Assembly: GCA_947039055.1 (NCBI GenBank)
Contig: CAMQYB010000097.1
Coordinates: 1-7,035, forward strand
Length of the DNA stretch: 7,035 bases
From: an uncultured Deferribacteraceae bacterium
GTDB taxonomy: Bacteria; Chrysiogenota; Deferribacteres; Deferribacterales; Mucispirillaceae
Direction: 5' to 3'
Below are positions 5,560 to 7,035 of this stretch, piece after piece. Both the position numbers and the translations under genes were made by a program. The number at the start of each line of letters is the position of its first letter. The first letter of the stretch is position 1. Below the pieces are notes generated by a model that worked only from the letters and a program-made list of their open reading frames with translations, was not told the DNA's origin and ran no database searches.

Positions 5560-7035
5560 TTAGAGAGATTGGGAGAAGAGGTTTTTGAAATTATCTTCTA
5601 AAAATAGTTCAAGTATTTTTGTCGTTTCAGCAATGGTTTCGCACTTTGATACAGTCTCAAACAGTTCTCTACATTTTGTAGTATCAAGTTCAGTAATCAG
5701 TTTTTGTATAGCTTGAGATGATTGAGGGTTCATAGAGAATGATCTGTAACCGATCCCTAAAAGCAGAGGTAGATATCTATAATCACCAGCGATCTCTCCA
5801 CATACAGAAACCTCTTTATTTGCGTTTGCAGTAACTTCATAGATATTGGCTAACAGATGTAATATAGTAGGGTGGAGTGGGTTATAGTAATCAGCAACTA
5901 GTGAGTTAGTTCTATCAACTCCTAAAGTATATTGTATCAGATCGTTTGTACCTATAGAGAAAAAATCAGAGTAGTTAATAAATTTATTAATAGACACTGC
6001 AACGGCAGGCAGTTCAATCATTATTCCGACTTCTATTTTATCGTTATAGTTTATAGATTTTGCTTTAAGATCGTCTTTCACTTCTTCGATAAACTTTTTA
6101 ACATCTATCAGTTCGTCAACAGATGATATCATCGGTAGCATAATTTTGATATTGTTATTATGTGACGCTCTAAGTATGGCTGCGATTTGATCTTTAAAGA
6201 ACCCTTTATTGTGCATACAGTATCTAATTGCTCTAAGTCCGAACACAGAATCTTTTTCATATTGATGTTGATTAAGAGTTAATTTATCACCACCAAGATC
6301 GTAAGTTCTAAGCACTAACGGTTTATTCTCTAATTTTTCAGAGGCTGATTTATAGATATTATATTGATCATCTTGAGTGAGAGATTGATCTCTCAAAAAT
6401 AAGAATTCAGTTCTATATAATCCAACACCAGCTAAGTTGTTTTTATTTGCTATATCTATATCGTTGTTAGAGTCGATATTCGCTGACAGAGTAATTTCAA
6501 CACCATCTTTAGTCATAGTATTATTAAGTTCTTTCACAGAGTTTAGATAAGCCTTTAGAGCTAATTTTCTCTCTGTATATTTTTCTAAAGTTGTTTTATC
6601 AGGGTTGATAATTATAGTAGATAATAGTCCATCTATAATTATTAGATCTCCCTGCTTTACTATTTCATAGATATTTTTAAGTCCGACAATTCCAAGTATC
6701 CCAGCAGATTTAGCGATGATAGAGTTGTGAGATGTTTTCCCGCCGATATCAGTTGCAAATGCATGGATTTTTTTAGAGATCATAATATCAATATCAGTAG
6801 CAATTAGATCGTGCGATATAATTATGTCGCCAGTTGTTGCTTTATCTATTGATTGATAATTTTTAGATGAAAGTTCACCTTGCACTCTTTGGTATAGATG
6901 TTCAAGATCGTAAATTCTATCTTTTATGTAGTCACTTTTTGAAGCGAGCATAGTGTTTATTAGATGATCTCTAACTCTTTTTAAAGCGTATTCAGCGTTG
7001 ATTTTATCTTTTTCTATCAACTTTAAAGCTTCACC
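5560..7035 (-). CDS. ptsI: PTS Enzyme I (phosphoenolpyruvate-protein phosphotransferase), 5' end missing
   Basis: Enzyme I takes phosphate from phosphoenolpyruvate onto a histidine and passes it to HPr, starting sugar phosphotransfer in the cytoplasm. The frame is open to the window edge; a TTG at 7020 is internal, since GEALK precedes it in frame. About 491 C-terminal residues are present, and alignment of the active site with E. coli suggests that some 80-90 residues are missing. Counting from that TTG codon, H98 in DIGGKTSHNS is the phosphorylated histidine. RTYDLGGDK (238-246), FGLRAIR (260-266), GIMIELPA (332-339), DFFSIGTNDLIQYTLGVDR (352-370) and C407 in VCGEIAGD are the phosphoenolpyruvate-binding and catalytic parts, all intact. 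The usual tryptophan of the E. coli GWRAIR motif is leucine. Because the N-terminus is off the window, a GAF-containing PtsP paralogue cannot be excluded. No HPr or EII gene is visible here. Confidence 0.9.
   Translation of the reverse strand, partial: GEALKLIEKDKINAEYALKRVRDHLINTMLASKSDYIKDRIYDLEHLYQRVQGELSSKNYQSIDKATTGDIIISHDLIATDIDIMISKKIHAFATDIGGKTSHNSIIAKSAGILGIVGLKNIYEIVKQGDLIIIDGLLSTIIINPDKTTLEKYTERKLALKAYLNSVKELNNTMTKDGVEITLSANIDSNNDIDIANKNNLAGVGLYRTEFLFLRDQSLTQDDQYNIYKSASEKLENKPLVLRTYDLGGDKLTLNQHQYEKDSVFGLRAIRYCMHNKGFFKDQIAAILRASHNNNIKIMLPMISSVDELIDVKKFIEEVKDDLKAKSINYNDKIEVGIMIELPAVAVSINKFINYSDFFSIGTNDLIQYTLGVDRTNSLVADYYNPLHPTILHLLANIYEVTANANKEVSVCGEIAGDYRYLPLLLGIGYRSFSMNPQSSQAIQKLITELDTTKCRELFETVSKCETIAETTKILELFLEDNFKNLFSQSL

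Noticed and set aside
5932..6126. Plus-strand open frame of 64 codons
   Set aside because: It is antisense to the conserved phosphoenolpyruvate-binding part of Enzyme I and has no supporting ribosome binding site that I can see.
7018..7020. TTG as the start of a 486-residue Enzyme I
   Set aside because: The frame continues upstream as GEALK to the window edge, matching the interior of Enzyme I. The TTG is an internal leucine codon and the gene is partial.

Overview
The window is AT-rich (two sampled lines gave 22% and 35% G+C) and densely coding. It carries bacterial Shine-Dalgarno sites, a lipoprotein signal peptide, a PTS Enzyme I, a Y-family DNA polymerase and an acyl-CoA synthetase. This fits a low-GC bacterium. 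The lineage cannot be fixed from this sequence, and no phage, transposase or conjugation gene is visible.

Layout: the left part (1-1553) is a leader of about 185 bases with a repeated 13-mer, followed by two plus-strand paralogous genes for small soluble tetratricopeptide-repeat (TPR) proteins. About 230 non-coding bases follow, including a hairpin terminator. The rest is on the minus strand. In transcription order it reads: the 3' part of a PTS Enzyme I gene (its 5' end lies beyond base 7035), a small lipoprotein gene, an array of about 90-base imperfect tandem repeats, dinB (DNA polymerase IV), and an AMP-forming acyl-CoA synthetase with its own apparent promoter. The TPR pair and the synthetase converge on the terminator at 1681-1718.

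The minus-strand genes do not form an obvious pathway: sugar phosphotransfer, an envelope lipoprotein, translesion synthesis and fatty-acid activation look like housekeeping neighbours. The most unusual parts are the tandem repeats between the lipoprotein gene and dinB, in which the lipoprotein stop-codon region and the dinB leader belong to one repeat family; the TPR pair, which shares a larger two-TPR-plus-insert module present three times; and the repeated leader upstream of the TPR genes. I see no convincing evidence for a complete new defence or mobile system here.
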